This document shows, piece by piece, positions 18,623 to 26,151 of a stretch of 64,000 nucleotides of DNA. A program made the translations under genes and the position numbers. The stretch is from Streptomyces sp. CB02959 (GTDB taxonomy: Bacteria > Actinomycetota > Actinomycetes > Streptomycetales > Streptomycetaceae), in contig NZ_NNBP01000020.1 of the NCBI RefSeq assembly GCF_002803155.1, positions 118,145 through 182,144 on the forward strand. Reading direction: 5' to 3'. Every line of letters begins with the position of its first letter. Position 1 is the first letter of the stretch. The notes beneath the pieces were generated by a model. It had not been told where the DNA came from. It searched no databases and worked only from the letters and a program-made list of their open reading frames with translations.

Positions 18623-20820
18623 CCGCCCCTATTGTGGTGACGATTCCCAGCGGGCCGATCCCGGCTCACTGGGCGGCGGCCTCCCCGTTCGCCGGTTTGG
18701 ACGTGTGTAAGGCGGCCGGCTGGGAGGTGGTTCCCGGCGGGCCGCGACCTGGGTTTGACGAGGACTTCTGGGACCTGTCGGGCCTGAGGGACATGCCCAA
18801 GAGCGTGCGGACAAACGCCAGGCGCCTGGACTTCCGGTCGATCATCGATCCTGCGTTCCGGCTGACCGCGAAGGAGTTCATGTTCGCGCAGGCTGTGCCG
18901 GAACACGAGCGGGTCCATGCCCTGCCGGAGGCGTTCCGCTCACCGAACAAACCGAGCACTTGCTTCAACTACACCGTGCAGCTGGTCCGGTGGCTGAACT
19001 TTCTGACGGGGCAGGGGATCTCGGATCTCGGTGGGGTGATGCAGGAGCACTGCGACGTCTACCGGGATCTGCGCTCGCAGCGCAAGCGGACGACGCGGGG
19101 CTCGGGGCCGATTGCGGCCGGGACCATGGTGACGATCCTGCATCCCGTGCGGGACTTGGCTTTCTACTCCGGCCTGTTCACCGCTGCCGCCTACCGGCCG
19201 GGATTCGTGCCCTGGAAGGGGCATGCGATCAATCAGGTCGCTGGCTGGAAGAGCCATGGCGAGAACTCGGTGCCTCCGGTGGTGGAGGAGGTGTTCCAGC
19301 CGACCGTGGCGGCAGCGCTGTACCTGGTGGAGAAGCTAGGACCGCTGGTCGCGGACGAGTTCGACCGGCTGCATCGGCAGCGGTTGAATCAGAACTCCTC
19401 CACGTTGCGGACTGTGTCCGCCGCTACCCGACGAACTCTGTCGCGAGTTGTGGCTTCATATGTCCGTCGTGGTCAGCCACTGCCCGAGACCGATGAAGGC
19501 GCCGTGACCAAGCGGCTCCGGCGTGGCTGGGATGTCTCCGATCCGCTTTTGCGGGTTCATCTGAACCGGCTGATCAACGAACGCACAAACTACAGCGCCT
19601 TTCCTGACCGGCTGGTGAACGATGTCAGGCCCATGCTGGAGGACGCGGTGGCGAAGGTCGGTGTTGCGGGCGTGTTCGGGCGCGATGCCGCCCTGATCGC
19701 CCGTGACGACGATGAGCAGACTCTCGTGCCGTGGACCCTGCCGCTGACCGTGGACCAGCTGCGGGGCCTAGCGTTCGTGGTCCTGGCAGCCTGCCGAATC
19801 CTAGTTGCCGCGATCAGTGGAATGCGAGCCAGCGAGCTGGATGAGCTGACCGTGGATTCACCCCAGTCCCCGATTACCGTGCCCGGGGGTACCCAGCGCT
19901 TCAAGGTCTCCGGGAAACTGATCAAGGGCCATAAGCTCGGCGGCATCCGTGAGGAATGGGTGGTCCTGGAGCCCGCCTACCGTGCGGTGCAGTTGGCGGC
20001 TCGCCTCACCCAAGCGGAAGGCGATGACTGGGCCTTCCCCCGCTCAGCCACGAGCTTCTTGCACGGCCGGCTTCGCGAGTGGGTCAACGGGCCCGATGGG
20101 GAGCGTCTCGGTCTGGCTCCGATCCCACCGGGCCCGGTCAACGGCCGCATGCTCCGGCGCACGCTCTCTCTCGCCCTTGCCTACCGGCCAGGCGGTCTGC
20201 TGGCTGCAAAGATCCATCTCAAGCACGTTTCTGTGGTCACCACAGAGGGCTATGCCCACCGTCCCGGTGGGTCACAGGGAGCCCTGCTGGCGGACGTCGA
20301 GCAGGCCCAGGAACAGCATCACCTGGAACTGACCAAGCAGGCGTTCACCGACTACCGAGCGGGCAAATTGCCCGCCGGCCCCGGAGCCCGCGAACTGGTC
20401 AAAGCCTTCGAGCACATCGACGACATCCTCAAAGAGCATGACCCTGGCACGGCGGCGGTGTTGGACAACGAACGCCGACTGGAAATGCTGCTGCGGCAGC
20501 AGGCCAAGAGCCTGCATCTGCAGACAGCGAACTACTGCTGGTTTCGGGACCCGTCCAAAGCGCTGTGCCTGAAGCTCGCCGGAACCCCGAACGCGACGAA
20601 ACCGCTTGCCGGGATGTGTGATTCGGCCCGCTGCCCGCAGGCCACCCACCACCCCTGCCACCTGCCGGTATGGAAGAGCAAGGCGGCCACTACGAAAGTC
20701 TTCCTTGACAACCCACGCTTCCCCAAGGGCGAAAAGGTCCGGCTACAGCCCGAACTGGAAAGGGCTCAGCAGATCGTCGACGAGATCATGACCACCAGCA
20801 GTGGATACGGACAGGACTGA
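18619..20820 (+). CDS. Tyrosine recombinase 3 of the trio (TnpB-like, Cys-rich tail)
   Basis: 733 residues, the largest of the trio. The integrase domain shows Arg403 (SGMRASELDEL), Arg510-x-x-Arg513 (RMLRRTLSLAL, where the usual His is replaced by Arg), and His536 with Tyr545 (KHVSVVTTEGYAH). After it comes a helical region and a C-terminal Cys/His cluster (CWFRDPSKALC, then MCDSARCPQATHHPCHLPVW), as in Tn554 TnpB-type recombinases, probably binding zinc. ATGA overlap with recombinase 2; two bases separate it from the next gene. Confidence 0.9.
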   Translation: MTAPIVVTIPSGPIPAHWAAASPFAGLDVCKAAGWEVVPGGPRPGFDEDFWDLSGLRDMPKSVRTNARRLDFRSIIDPAFRLTAKEFMFAQAVPEHERVHALPEAFRSPNKPSTCFNYTVQLVRWLNFLTGQGISDLGGVMQEHCDVYRDLRSQRKRTTRGSGPIAAGTMVTILHPVRDLAFYSGLFTAAAYRPGFVPWKGHAINQVAGWKSHGENSVPPVVEEVFQPTVAAALYLVEKLGPLVADEFDRLHRQRLNQNSSTLRTVSAATRRTLSRVVASYVRRGQPLPETDEGAVTKRLRRGWDVSDPLLRVHLNRLINERTNYSAFPDRLVNDVRPMLEDAVAKVGVAGVFGRDAALIARDDDEQTLVPWTLPLTVDQLRGLAFVVLAACRILVAAISGMRASELDELTVDSPQSPITVPGGTQRFKVSGKLIKGHKLGGIREEWVVLEPAYRAVQLAARLTQAEGDDWAFPRSATSFLHGRLREWVNGPDGERLGLAPIPPGPVNGRMLRRTLSLALAYRPGGLLAAKIHLKHVSVVTTEGYAHRPGGSQGALLADVEQAQEQHHLELTKQAFTDYRAGKLPAGPGARELVKAFEHIDDILKEHDPGTAAVLDNERRLEMLLRQQAKSLHLQTANYCWFRDPSKALCLKLAGTPNATKPLAGMCDSARCPQATHHPCHLPVWKSKAATTKVFLDNPRFPKGEKVRLQPELERAQQIVDEIMTTSSGYGQD

Positions 20821-20822
20821 AG

Positions 20823-21320
20823 ATGCCCCGCATCAGCGAAGACGCCAAGACCCGCAATGAGGCGGTGATCAGGGCGGCCATGGACAGGATGCTGGCCGGC
20901 CAGCTGCCGCCCGGCGGCAAGTGTGATCTGAAAACCCTGGCCGCCGAAGCCGGGGTGACCCGGACCGGGTTCTACCCAAAGACGAACCGTGACGGGTCCA
21001 CCCGGCCCGGCCCCTACCAGCACCTCGCCGAGGAGTTCGAGCGCAGGCTCCGCGCGGCCCAGGAGGCCGGTGAAGTCGTCGACCCGCGGGCCGCGCAGAT
21101 CGAACGGCTGAAGGTGGAGAACGCCGAGTTGAAGAAGCGGATCGCCGACCGGGATGAGGAGCTGGCGAAGCTGATCGCGTTCAAGACGCTGGCGATCTCC
21201 CGGCTGGCCGCCCAGCATGACGAGATCGAGCGTCTGCGTAAGCAGGCCGCCCAGGACAGCAACGTCCGTCAGCTTCCGGCGGCTAGAGGCGGCTCGGCAC
21301 CGTTCGGGTCGTGCAGCTGA
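20823..21320 (+). CDS. Coiled-coil accessory protein of the element (TnpC/DUF6262-like)
   Basis: 165 residues. The N-terminal 60 residues resemble a small helix-turn-helix (LKTLAAEAGVTRTGFYPK). A long charged coiled coil follows (AAQIERLKVENAELKKRIAD, repeated heptads to residue 145). This matches the small fourth protein that accompanies recombinase trios, analogous to TnpC of Tn554, which influences efficiency and orientation of transposition. It starts two bases after the recombinase 3 stop and ends the operon just before a strong hairpin. Confidence 0.8.
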   Translation: MPRISEDAKTRNEAVIRAAMDRMLAGQLPPGGKCDLKTLAAEAGVTRTGFYPKTNRDGSTRPGPYQHLAEEFERRLRAAQEAGEVVDPRAAQIERLKVENAELKKRIADRDEELAKLIAFKTLAISRLAAQHDEIERLRKQAAQDSNVRQLPAARGGSAPFGSCS

Positions 21321-21332
21321 GGCCAGATGCTT

Positions 21333-21361
21333 GGTGGTGCCCGCCCTGGGCGGGCACCACC
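21333..21361 (+). terminator. Terminator of the recombinase operon
   Basis: Near-perfect 14-bp inverted repeat GGTGGTGCCCGCCC/GGGCGGGCACCACC with a minimal loop, 12 bases past the accessory gene stop. It separates the transposition genes from the cargo. Confidence 0.75.
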
Positions 21362-21501
21362 GGGTCGGAGTGGACCAACGACGGTCAGCCAGCCGGTACT
21401 GGCAAGCAGCGCCTACCAGCGTAATGCCCCCTACAACCGCGGTCCTCACAGCAGTACCGTGGCTTGCTCACGCGGTGGGACACGGACCTCGGGGGCTCCC
21501 A

Positions 21502-22818
21502 GTGGCGGGGAACGCACTGACGCTCGGGAAATTGATCGCCAAGGCCCGCAGGCGCAAGGGATGGCCGCAGCGGGACTTGGCCGCGATGATCGACAAGTCG
21601 GAGAGCTGGGTGTCCCAGGTCGAGCGGGACGTGATCCCGGTCAACAGCCTGGAAACCCTGCGTAACATCTCCGATGTCCTAGACATCCGGCTGCCCGAAC
21701 TCCTCGCTGCCGCGCCGCCGCCAGGGCGACCTCCGCTATCAGCTCGTCGAGCATCTGCCTCCGCTAGTGTGGTCCGCAATCTTGGTCCGGAGGAAGGTGA
21801 CGACCCCGTGCGACGCCGTGAACTTCTGGCCGCTGCGGCGGTGGTCTTCGCTTCTCCCCTGACCAGCGCCACACCAGCCGAGGCCAGCACGCTGGCGCCA
21901 CTCGAAGACCTCCTCCTGTACGGCACCACCACTGTGCCCGAGGACAGCGACGTGTCACCGGCCGGCGTCGCCGCCGCGGTCAAGGAATCCCGTGCACACT
22001 TCCGAGCCGCCCGCTACGACACCCTGGCACGGGCCCTGCCCGGCCAGATCGCACGCGCTCAGACCCTCCAGCCTGCGGAGGCGGCGGCCACGGCGGTCGC
22101 CGACCTCTACAACATCACCGCTCGCCTGTGCATCAAGCTCGGCGAAGACGGACTCGTGGCGATCACCGCGGACCGCGCATTGACCTCCGCACGGACCGGC
22201 GGAGACGCGCTCACGATCGCTGAAGCCCACCGGATGGTCTCCAGCGCTTGGCGGCGCCAGGGACACCTCGCGCGGGCCACCGACATCGCCGTCCGGGCCG
22301 CGCAGGATGTACGGGCCGACCGCGGCTCCGCGGAACCAGTGCGGCTGGCCGCGGGCACTTCGCTGTTGGCGACCGCCGCGTACACGGCGGCGAAGATGGG
22401 CGACCGGCAGACCGCACACGCACTGATCGGGGAAGCGGCCGAGACCGCCAAAGCCGGCCGGACGGCCCCCGATGCCCGTACCGACGCCGGGATCCAGCAG
22501 GTGCTGCTGCATCAGCTGTCGGTCCACTACCTGCTCGGGGATGCCGGGCAGGCGATCGACCTGGCCAAGACCATCGACCCAACCGCCCTGCCCACCGCTG
22601 AGCGGCAGGGGCGGTTCTTCATCGACGTGGCCCGCTGCTTCGACCAGTGGGGCAAGCCCGAGCAGTGCTACCGGGCCCTGCTGGCCGCCGAGCGGGCCGC
22701 ACCGCAGGAAATCCGCCGCGGTGCGGTCAAGGGACTAGCCGGCGGCCTGCTCCACCATGACCGGAGCCTTCCTGGCGTCCGCGCCTTCGCCGACCGCGCC
22801 GGGTTCCCCCTCAACTGA
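21502..22818 (+). CDS. XRE-family regulator with TPR-like sensor domain
   Basis: 438 residues from GTG 21502 (MAGNALTLGKLIAKARRRKG; GGGGG seven bases upstream). The N-terminal Cro/C1 helix-turn-helix reads WPQRDLAAMIDKSESWVSQV. A linker and an RRRELLAAAAVVFA segment typical of streptomycete XRE regulators follow, then about 300 residues of TPR-like helical repeats that may sense a peptide or small molecule. ATG 21424 is in frame and would add 26 residues. It probably controls the cargo genes downstream: a duplicated palindromic site lies just after its stop. Regulators of this layout commonly sit next to streptomycete peptide and secondary-metabolite loci. Confidence 0.85.
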   Translation: MAGNALTLGKLIAKARRRKGWPQRDLAAMIDKSESWVSQVERDVIPVNSLETLRNISDVLDIRLPELLAAAPPPGRPPLSARRASASASVVRNLGPEEGDDPVRRRELLAAAAVVFASPLTSATPAEASTLAPLEDLLLYGTTTVPEDSDVSPAGVAAAVKESRAHFRAARYDTLARALPGQIARAQTLQPAEAAATAVADLYNITARLCIKLGEDGLVAITADRALTSARTGGDALTIAEAHRMVSSAWRRQGHLARATDIAVRAAQDVRADRGSAEPVRLAAGTSLLATAAYTAAKMGDRQTAHALIGEAAETAKAGRTAPDARTDAGIQQVLLHQLSVHYLLGDAGQAIDLAKTIDPTALPTAERQGRFFIDVARCFDQWGKPEQCYRALLAAERAAPQEIRRGAVKGLAGGLLHHDRSLPGVRAFADRAGFPLN

Positions 22819-22824
22819 CCTGAC

Positions 22825-22858
22825 TCGCAAGGCGTTTGCTACCTCGCAAACCGTTTGC
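22825..22858. promoter_or_regulatory. Duplicated operator-like site before the cargo operon
   Basis: Two direct copies of a 15-base element, TCGCAAGGCGTTTGC (22825-22839) and TCGCAAACCGTTTGC (22844-22858), 19 bases apart. The second is a perfect palindrome in its core (GCAAAC-C-GTTTGC). Placed between the XRE gene and the DUF6415-like gene, it is a plausible binding site for the XRE regulator. Inferred. Confidence 0.45.
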
Positions 22859-22976
22859 GGATCTGCCTCTCCTCACGGCGGTTGACTCTCCTCAAGCCGC
22901 CAGGGGCCGCGCAAGGCCGGCCTCTCCTCGCCCCAGGCGGCGGTGATGACCACCCCCGTCTTCGAGGAGTCGCACC

Positions 22977-23342
22977 ATGGAAACCACTCGCGCCGCCCCG
23001 CCTCCGCCTTCTGTGGGCGCCGGCAGTGACCAGATCCAGGCGGACATCGCCGCCGCTCTGCGTTCCAGGACCACCCTCCCGCCGTATGACGAAGTCCTCC
23101 GGCTGATCGACACCCTCAAGGGGCATCTCGCCCCGCTGGTCGACCACGCCCAAGAGCACGTCAACGAGCACCGGCCGCAAGACGGCGCCTGGCGCCAGGC
23201 CATGGCCGGGGCCGAGTACCAGCTCCGGGCTGGACCCGGCAACGGGCTGGTCTCGGCAACGCACCGCCTCCAGAGCCTCGCCCGGTGCCTGCTGCATTTC
23301 CACCGGCACCTGCACCACGACGCGGCGGGCGACAGCCAATGA
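22977..23342 (+). CDS. DUF6415-like protein
   Basis: 121 residues, ATG with GAGGAG upstream. The segment IQADIAAALRSRTTLPPYDE with the following LIDTLKGHLAPLVDHAQEH matches my recollection of DUF6415 proteins, small helical proteins found in streptomycete natural-product neighbourhoods. A His-rich C-terminus (LHFHRHLHHD) is unusual. No catalytic motif. Its stop overlaps the next start by four bases, so it is the first gene of the cargo operon. Confidence 0.6.
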   Translation: METTRAAPPPPSVGAGSDQIQADIAAALRSRTTLPPYDEVLRLIDTLKGHLAPLVDHAQEHVNEHRPQDGAWRQAMAGAEYQLRAGPGNGLVSATHRLQSLARCLLHFHRHLHHDAAGDSQ

Positions 23343-23512
23343 GGGGCCGCCACCGCAGCGGGGAACCCCGGCTGGACGTGTGGCTGGAGCGGCTGTGGCT
23401 GCTGGGCAGCACAGCCGGCCTGACCCTCCTGGCGGCGTTGGCCGTCCAGCACGACGGCAACCACGCCATGGCCGCCCCGGTCTCCGCCCCCGACACCGAA
23501 CCGGCGCCGTAG
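23339..23512 (+). CDS. Small single-pass membrane protein
   Basis: 57 residues. A basic N-terminus (MRGRHRSGEPRLDVWLERL) is followed by one helix (WLLGSTAGLTLLAALAVQ) and a short Pro/Ala-rich tail with HDGNHAM. ATGA overlap with the preceding gene makes translation coupled. Could anchor a complex, aid export, or simply be a conserved partner of DUF6415; I do not recognise it. Confidence 0.6.
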   Translation: MRGRHRSGEPRLDVWLERLWLLGSTAGLTLLAALAVQHDGNHAMAAPVSAPDTEPAP

Positions 23513-23526
23513 GCGCCCACACAGCT

Positions 23527-23548
23527 TCCCGCCGAAACCTCGGCGGGA
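23527..23548 (+). promoter_or_regulatory. Hairpin just upstream of the peptide gene
   Basis: Perfect 9-bp stem TCCCGCCGA/TCGGCGGGA with an AACC tetraloop, 27 bases before the peptide start. It could stabilise the peptide mRNA after processing, or attenuate readthrough from the upstream genes, so raising or setting peptide dosage. Confidence 0.5.
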
Positions 23549-23574
23549 GAACCGAAGAGAGAAGGGAGAACGAG

Positions 23575-23676
23575 ATGGACAACCTGATCGTCTCGAAGCG
23601 CACGGTGAAGGCCGCCCGTACCCAGGACCGCCTGAGCGACGGCGGTGGCACCGGCAAGGGCGACGGCAACGACTGA
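23575..23676 (+). CDS. 33-residue peptide, candidate RiPP precursor
   Basis: Begins MDNLIVSKRTVKAARTQ and ends in a Gly/Asp-rich tail containing GGGTGKGDGND. GAAGGGAGAA sits at ideal distance before the ATG. It lies 13 bases before the JmjC oxygenase gene, downstream of a tight hairpin. It has no Cys and only three Ser/Thr in the first 16 residues; a hydrophobic patch (LIV) followed by a basic stretch could be a leader recognised by the enzyme, with the polar C-terminus as core. Alternatively it is a small regulatory or structural protein. Position and size are directly seen; the precursor role is inferred. Confidence 0.6.
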   Translation: MDNLIVSKRTVKAARTQDRLSDGGGTGKGDGND

Positions 23677-23689
23677 TCGGAGCCCGTAG

Positions 23690-24862
23690 ATGACCGCCAT
23701 CACTGCGGCGGTCCGGAGCCTCGGCGGGGACTTTCCCGCCGAGGCGTTCGGCCGCACCTACCGCCTCTGGCCCGAAGTCGCAGACTTCTCCGACCTGTTC
23801 ACCTGGGACGACCTCAACGACATCATCGCCCGCCACCGTCTCGAACCCCCGCGGCTGCGGCTGTTCAACGACGGCACCCAGGTCCCCCAGTACGCCTACA
23901 GCCACCCCGTGGTCTCCAAGCGCCACACCGTCTGGCACCGCATCGAACCTGGCAACCTCCACCGCCAGCTGGGCGAGGGCGCCTCGCTCGTCCTGGACGC
24001 CGTCGACGCCCTGCACCACGGGGTGGAGCGCTTCGCCGAAGCCCTCGAACGGCACCTTCGTACCGATGTGCAGGTCAACCTCTACGCCTCGTGGACCTCG
24101 AAGGAGGGATTTGGTCTCCACTTCGACGACCACGATGTGGTGGTCGTCCAGCTCGAAGGCGCCAAGCGGTGGAGAATCTACGAACCCACCCGCATCGACC
24201 CGCTGCGGATCGACGTCGAAGCACCCGAACCGCCCGATGGCGAACCGGCCGCCGAGATCGTGCTCCACGCCGGCGACATGCTCTATCTACCCCGTGGCTG
24301 GTGGCATGCCGTCGCCGCCGCCGAAGGCCGCTCCTTGCACCTGACCTGCGGTCTGAAACCCACCACTGGTGCCGCCCTGTTCTCGTGGCTGGCGGACCAG
24401 CTGCGGGCCTCGGCAACCGTCCGCGCGAACCTGCCCTACCTCGCCTCCGCGCAAGACCAGGCCGCCCATCTGGAAGCACTCCGGAAGGAGTTCACCGCAG
24501 CCCTGCACGACAACGTGATCGAGGAGTTCCTCCTCGCGCAGGGAACGATGGACCCGGGTCGGCCGATGCCCTCCCTACCGTTCGTGGGCAGCATCCCCGC
24601 CGACGAAAGCCTCTACGTCCGCCTCACGGTTTCGGGCGCGTGGTACGAGGTGGACGGCGAGGGCCGCGTGGTGATGAGCGCCGGCGGCCAGCAGTGGACC
24701 TTCGTCGCCCCGGCCCTAGTCCTGGTCAAGCGCCTCGCAGAGGGACGGACCGCGTCCCTGGGGGAGTTGGCGGTAAGCTCCTCGCTCCCCGTCGGCCAAG
24801 TCGCCGCTCTGGTCACCGAGCTGGTCGCGGCCGACGTCGCCGCCGTCAGCCGCAGAAGGTAG
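23690..24862 (+). CDS. JmjC/cupin 2-oxoglutarate Fe(II) oxygenase (YcfD/ROXY-like)
   Basis: 390 residues. The JmjC double-stranded beta-helix has a complete iron facial triad: His144 and Asp146 (GLHFDDHDV) and His206 (LPRGWWHAV). The Lys in EGAKRWRIYEP lies on the strand that often binds 2-oxoglutarate. A helical dimerisation-like region and a C-terminal winged-helix-like segment (SLGELAVSSSLPVGQVAALV) complete the architecture of bacterial ribosomal-oxygenase-type protein hydroxylases. It probably hydroxylates a peptide or protein side chain; the adjacent 33-residue peptide is the obvious candidate substrate, but a ribosomal or other target cannot be excluded. It follows the peptide gene by 13 bases, within a one-strand run. 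Confidence 0.85.
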   Translation: MTAITAAVRSLGGDFPAEAFGRTYRLWPEVADFSDLFTWDDLNDIIARHRLEPPRLRLFNDGTQVPQYAYSHPVVSKRHTVWHRIEPGNLHRQLGEGASLVLDAVDALHHGVERFAEALERHLRTDVQVNLYASWTSKEGFGLHFDDHDVVVVQLEGAKRWRIYEPTRIDPLRIDVEAPEPPDGEPAAEIVLHAGDMLYLPRGWWHAVAAAEGRSLHLTCGLKPTTGAALFSWLADQLRASATVRANLPYLASAQDQAAHLEALRKEFTAALHDNVIEEFLLAQGTMDPGRPMPSLPFVGSIPADESLYVRLTVSGAWYEVDGEGRVVMSAGGQQWTFVAPALVLVKRLAEGRTASLGELAVSSSLPVGQVAALVTELVAADVAAVSRRR

Positions 24863-24865
24863 CCG

Positions 24866-25708
24866 ATGTTCACTGCCCCTGAGCCAGCTGTCAGGGACCG
24901 CATGCTCTCCGCCCGCGACCACGCCTGCACCCTCCTGGGCCTGGCCGACGGCGCGGGCGGAGAGGTGTGGGGATACGCCGGCCGGACACTGTCCGGCGCC
25001 GTCACCGCCCCGGCCGGCCCCGCCTGGCTGCGGCTGGTCAGCGAGCCGGAAGGCAAAGGGGCCGGGAAGCTATGGGAGGGACCCGAAAAAGCGGAACGAG
25101 CCATGCCGGCGGCAGTGCCCCGACCGCGGCTGACCAGGCTACGGGACTGGACCGCCGACGGCCGGGAATACCGGGCCGAGCTGTACGAGATCGTCAACAC
25201 GCCCCCGATGTCCCGCAGCCCGCTCCTCTCCCACACCGTGGACCTGCCGGATACCTGGTGGAGCGACCTCCACCAAGCACTGGACCACATCGCAAACGTC
25301 CCCACCGACCGCCAAGCGGTTCGCGAGCAGTACATCCACCGCCGCGTACCCGAGTTCACTGGCATCACACCGGGCGAGATCACCTGGACCACCGCCCACG
25401 GCGATCTCCACTGGGCCAATCTCACCGGCCCGCAGTTGACCCTTCTCGACTGGGAGGGGTGGGGCACAGCGCCCGTCGGCTACGACGCCGCGAACCTGTA
25501 CCTACACTCCCTTCCCATCCCCGACCTCTCAGAGCGCACCCGCAAGGAATTCGCCCACGTCCTGGACACCCCCGCCGGCCGGGTCGGCGAACTGACCGCC
25601 TGCACCGAAATCCTGCAAGCCGCTACCCGAGTGCCGTTCTACGCCGACCTGGCCAACGGCGTACAGCAGCACCTTGACCACTTGAAAGTCATCGATTCGG
25701 GCGCCTGA
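24866..25708 (+). CDS. APH/choline-kinase-fold phosphotransferase
   Basis: 280 residues, starting three bases after the oxygenase stop. The catalytic loop HGDLHWANL (Brenner-type HxDxxxxN) and the metal site LLDWEGWG (DWE in place of DFG) identify the aminoglycoside-phosphotransferase/choline-kinase fold. The N-terminal lobe is divergent, with no clear P-loop. It could phosphorylate a small molecule, the peptide, or act in self-protection. Translational coupling with the JmjC gene suggests one pathway. Its last third (from about codon 231) recurs as a broken copy at 27868-28018. Confidence 0.85.
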   Translation: MFTAPEPAVRDRMLSARDHACTLLGLADGAGGEVWGYAGRTLSGAVTAPAGPAWLRLVSEPEGKGAGKLWEGPEKAERAMPAAVPRPRLTRLRDWTADGREYRAELYEIVNTPPMSRSPLLSHTVDLPDTWWSDLHQALDHIANVPTDRQAVREQYIHRRVPEFTGITPGEITWTTAHGDLHWANLTGPQLTLLDWEGWGTAPVGYDAANLYLHSLPIPDLSERTRKEFAHVLDTPAGRVGELTACTEILQAATRVPFYADLANGVQQHLDHLKVIDSGA

Positions 25709-25813
25709 TCCGGTCGTGAGGGGTTGCCTGGACGGCACCCCGCCACCCACTCGGTAGGGCCGCCGCGCTTCCTGCACAGACCCCGCGACGGCACGGGACG
25801 GTGACTGCGCCGG

Positions 25814-26077
25814 TTACGGGTACGCGCCAGTGATGTTGATCCACTTGCCGGTGTCCGCACTGCGCTTCAGAGCCACTTGGACGGCCTCTTCCACCGCGGC
25901 CGTGCCCTCTTTTGCTGGACTGGGTGCCCAGGGTGTCGCCCGCGCGAGCAACCCCAAGGGCACCACGGCATAGCTATCCGCGACCATCTCGTTGGTCGTC
26001 CGCCGCACCCACCGGTGCCGCAGACGTTTGTCCGTCCATTCCCGCGACGATGGGAGGCTCGTGTGAGTGCCAGGCAC
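25814..26077 (-). CDS. Small hypothetical protein, opposite strand
   Basis: 87 residues starting MPGTHTSLPSSREWTDKRLR and ending TGKWINITGAYP. The basic, Trp-containing N-terminal half (HRWVRRTTNEM) could bind nucleic acid. Third-position G/C bias is moderate, about three quarters, between host-like and random. No strong ribosome-binding site. It may be a fragment of a larger gene or a decaying one. Reported because nothing else explains the interval between the kinase and the next gene. Confidence 0.35.
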   Translation of the reverse strand: MPGTHTSLPSSREWTDKRLRHRWVRRTTNEMVADSYAVVPLGLLARATPWAPSPAKEGTAAVEEAVQVALKRSADTGKWINITGAYP

Positions 26078-26151
26078 TCACACCACCGTTTGCACGCTTC
26101 ATGCCAGTACGAAAGAATCACCCTAGATAGATACAAGGTAGTGAAGGGGGC

